Below, piece by piece: positions 60,822 through 64,000 of a stretch of DNA of 64,000 nucleotides; within the stretch, counting starts at the first letter, position 1, and every line of letters starts with the position of its first letter. The notes below the pieces were generated by a model. The model saw nothing but the letters and a program-made list of their open reading frames with translations. It ran no database searches and was not told where the DNA came from. Position numbers and translations under genes: made by a program. Origin of the DNA: Malurus cyaneus samueli (lineage: Eukaryota > Chordata > Aves > Passeriformes > Maluridae); the NCBI GenBank assembly GCA_009741485.1, contig CM019215.1, positions 78,205,948-78,269,947 on the forward strand, written 5' to 3'.

Positions 60822-63800
60822 CTGTTAAAGTCTTTCACATTTTAAAGCACGCTTTGAAAACACTCAGAAATTTTCTCTTTTTTTTTTTTTTGTAAATTCT
60901 TTCCTTTCACCAAATTTCACAGTATTCAGCACATTTTTCCTTGCAGATATTCTAGAAGAGAATTATGAAGGAGAAAATAAACTTACATACTACAATAGGA
61001 TATGAGAGTTCCTCCAGGGTTTTTTGATATATTTTTTTATTATTGTTATAAAATTCCATATTATTTATTTATTACAAGCAGGTTAACATAAGTGAACAAC
61101 ATATAAAATTCCTTGAGTGACTTTTTACTTACACATATACAGTAAGTGGTCTAAAGGAAGAGAACCCTGAAGCCATTTATGTCCACAAGCAAGTAATAAT
61201 CAACATTTTTTCCCACACTTCCACAAATACTGTTTGTTTTTTGTTTTTTTTTTTTTTTCCCCTCTATTTAGCATTAACAACAAAACCCTATTCATGAAAG
61301 TGAAGTAAATAAGTAAAGAAAGGAGCAAAACTGCTAAAGGACTCTGGAAATATATAGCAGTAACATGATCAATTGTATAAATTACCCCAAAAAATGAAGC
61401 TGAGCTTTTGAGGTAGAGTAAAGCTGATAAAAACTTTATGTGGCAAAAGTGGGATTTTAAACAAACAATTCTCAATCAAGGACCTGAAACTTGTGTTTAT
61501 TAGAGAAGAAGACATCCTATCAGAACCAGCGGTAGAAAAATACTAAGTTAATAACTTAAAAGGAAGAACAAGATAATTAATTCAGTTGGTAATTGAATGA
61601 GGTAAGAATGTTAAGAACAATACTTGCTCCATCTGTAATTTACCCCTTTATTAACAGTAAACATGAAATTTATGCACCAGTTAAATGGCATATAATCCTT
61701 CAAAGAAAGGGTTTAGCTTGGAGAGCAGTGACATGTAACAGAGCTAGGTCAGTTTCATTCCAACAAATATTTGGACAACTAATAGTATTCACAAAATACT
61801 TATAAGTCTGAAATATAAAAAAAGTATACTGTAGATATTTTATACCTGTTAGCATGCACTTCTATTTTTTTATTCATATTCATTCAGCCAATTTGAAGGA
61901 CAAACAGAATATCCTGTTAAAAAACACACACGTTTTAATTGCAGGTGACACCGAGTAGCTGTAGTATTCATCACAGCTAGTTGTTGAATGCTACAATGAG
62001 TTTTTCACAAACCAAGAGAAATTTGCAAATTGATAAGCCTATCTAATGTTTAGTGGTTTACATCCATTCACTTTTATATTTTTTTTTTAATTTATTTTGT
62101 TGTGTCTTTTCTGTAAAAACAATCATTCAAAATTTTATATCTTTTCTCTTATACGGACAAAAAACTAAATAAATCTGTAGTCTAAAAATCAGTAGCCCTG
62201 AAACCGGAAATTCGCATTGTCTATTAGATGTTTCATCACCATCTGCACACTCTTGTCTTCCAGGAAATTCAATGTGAAACATTGTTTAAAGCCCTGTCTG
62301 ACATTCTGTTTACTCACTCTACTTTTAAAACACTTGATTAATTCAGTTCATCATTCTGTGCTCTGCTTACACTACAATTATTCATTTTTTTCTCAATTAG
62401 AGCAATAAGGACTTCAAAAAAAGCTTTTCTTCTAGAACGTCTACATATCCAATTTCAAAACTTAAGGTCAAAACTAACATTCCTGAATTAAATCTGGTGA
62501 TTTAGAATATAGATAGAGCCTTAGCAATTGCCAGCACTTTTAGACCACTTTATAAATTGATTTGGTTTGTGATTTAGTCTGTGTTTTTTTCTATTAGGTG
62601 GCTGGTTGGTTGATTGGTTGATTGGGGGAATTTTGTTTGTTTATTTTTTTTGTTGATGTTGTTTTGTGTAGTTGGCTGGGGCTTTTTTCCTACTTAGACA
62701 TAGAGAATTCTAGAACAATTCAAGTTTAAAGACATCTGCTTGTTATTACTGTATTCTTTACTTATTCCCCAGGTAATGAATATAGTTGAAACAATATCAG
62801 AAATTATGATATTTGTCCAGTAGTGAATCAGTAAGTAGGGATCATAACAAGTAAGACTTACAATACTTTTACATTTGATTCCAATGAAAACTCCTTTTTT
62901 TGTAGAATAAATCTTAATACATTGCTTCATACTTCTGAGTTTTTTACTGAATAAGAAAGAAACAGTAGATATTTTCTAACCATAGCCAATCAGGATGTAT
63001 TTTTGCAGGAGTCTGTACTGTTAATGCTTCTTTTTGAAAGTGTGCAGAAACAATTCCTTACAAATATTAATCTAAGTCTACAAAGCAGGTGCAGATTTAG
63101 CAGCATTTCAAGAGGGCATGGTCTTAAAATTTATCACTTCATGAGTTTCAAACACCCTATGCTGTACACTTGAAAGGAAGAGCCTTTTCACTTCGAGTTC
63201 TGCTGAGAGACAAAATGCACTGATAATGCGGCTGAAGTGTGTGTGCACCCAGAAGAAAATAATAGGGCAAATTCTATTTTTAATACACAAGCAGACACCA
63301 GTTCATGACCCATTAGAATTCAAGCAGAGGCAGGTCAAGTAAATGGAAGAGAAATCTCTAGAAGTGGTGACATATATGGAGCTGTGTTCTGCTCTAAAAG
63401 TTCCCCTGGCTGAAAATAGCTGGAGTTTGAAGTACTGGGCGGGGGGGGGGGGAAGCAGGACACTATCTTTTCATCATTACCCTTTTTCTTTTCATCATTA
63501 CCCTTTTTTTTTACCTCTCATGCACCATTTTTTATCTCCACTGGAAGGATAGTACTCTACAGGGTTCTGTGCAACTGAGCCTTTATTCCATCCCTGTATG
63601 GCTGTTCTTACACTGTTAGACAAAGAAGGATGAAATTATGAGAAAATTGTATGAATTATACATGGCTAGTTTCGTTGATCATAGTAAAGCACTTGCTCTT
63701 TCATGACTGAGGTAACTTTGCTTACAGTTGTGAAATGTTTCAAATGCTTCAAAATCCACCCATTTTGTCTGTCTTAAAGTGCACTGTGCCTTGAAGTAGT

Positions 63801-64000
63801 TTGGGAAGGGTGGTAGGCAAGGCTGAGGGCAGCTCAGTATCATTGAGGAGGATGAGTGTTTAGCGTGGTAGCTGATTGCGGAGACACCAGTAACCATTCC
63901 CTGTTCTTCTGCTGTTGAACTCGGCAGTCACTCCTTATTCCTCTTTCCTGTCTCTTCCTATTTCTGCTGCTGATCATGAAGCTCTGCATGAGAAGAAAAA
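60822..64000. other. Unique right flank, no gene seen
   Basis: AT-rich, clean sequence present once. Small features only: an (AT)-rich start, GGTTGATT repeats near 62604-62624, a run of 12 G at 63441-63452 and a 21-bp tandem duplication at 63467-63508. Open frames are short and lack family features. Confidence 0.55.
63467..63508 (+). repeat. 21-bp tandem duplication
   Basis: Two adjacent copies of a unit starting CTTTTCATCATTACCC and ending in a T run. Simple slippage is the likely origin. Confidence 0.85.

Noticed and set aside
1..64000. An undescribed biological system such as a defence, biosynthetic or CRISPR locus
   Set aside because: The window is vertebrate non-coding DNA with transposon remnants; I see no gene cluster of any kind.

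Overview
This looks like nuclear DNA from a bird. It is AT-rich and gene-poor, and it carries many CR1 LINE fragments of avian type, including one 3' end with the ATTCTATG-like octamer tail. It also holds a composite LTR-type repeat of a kind I remember from many bird genomes, and a second, clean solo LTR. I see no protein-coding gene, rRNA, tRNA or CRISPR array. Two short stretches have exon-like splice borders, and I give them low confidence.

The layout is dominated by two large internal duplications beside two gaps of exactly 25 N. Block A is present at 418-11023 and again at 11170-21686. Block B is present at 22587-41746 and again at 42646-60821. One copy of each pair (A1, B1) reads cleanly. 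The other (A2, B2) differs from it mainly by scattered one-base insertions and deletions, as expected of unpolished long reads. The simplest reading is that the real locus is 1-11023, then about 21687-41746, then 60822-64000, and that the second copies are uncollapsed fill or haplotype sequence placed at the gaps. B1 and B2 are also not the same allele: B1 carries a 479-bp solo LTR with 4-bp target duplications, and B2 keeps the empty site.

Region by region: 1-417 is a unique flank. A1 holds AT-rich DNA, low-complexity A/C and T/G tracts and one CR1 on the minus strand. The first gap and A2 follow. 21687-22586 is a unique link. B1 holds CR1 fragments (26.2, 28.4, 31.9, 37.6, possibly 39.3, and 39.8-40.8 kb), the VNTR-bearing LTR-type element (about 30.3-31.9 kb) and the solo LTR (40.07-40.55 kb). 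The second gap is followed by 41772-42538, seen nowhere else, then by B2 and a unique right flank at 60822-64000.

No genes work together here. The interest lies in assembly structure, transposon history, a polymorphic LTR, two minisatellites inside a repeat, and two candidate exons to be tested against transcripts.
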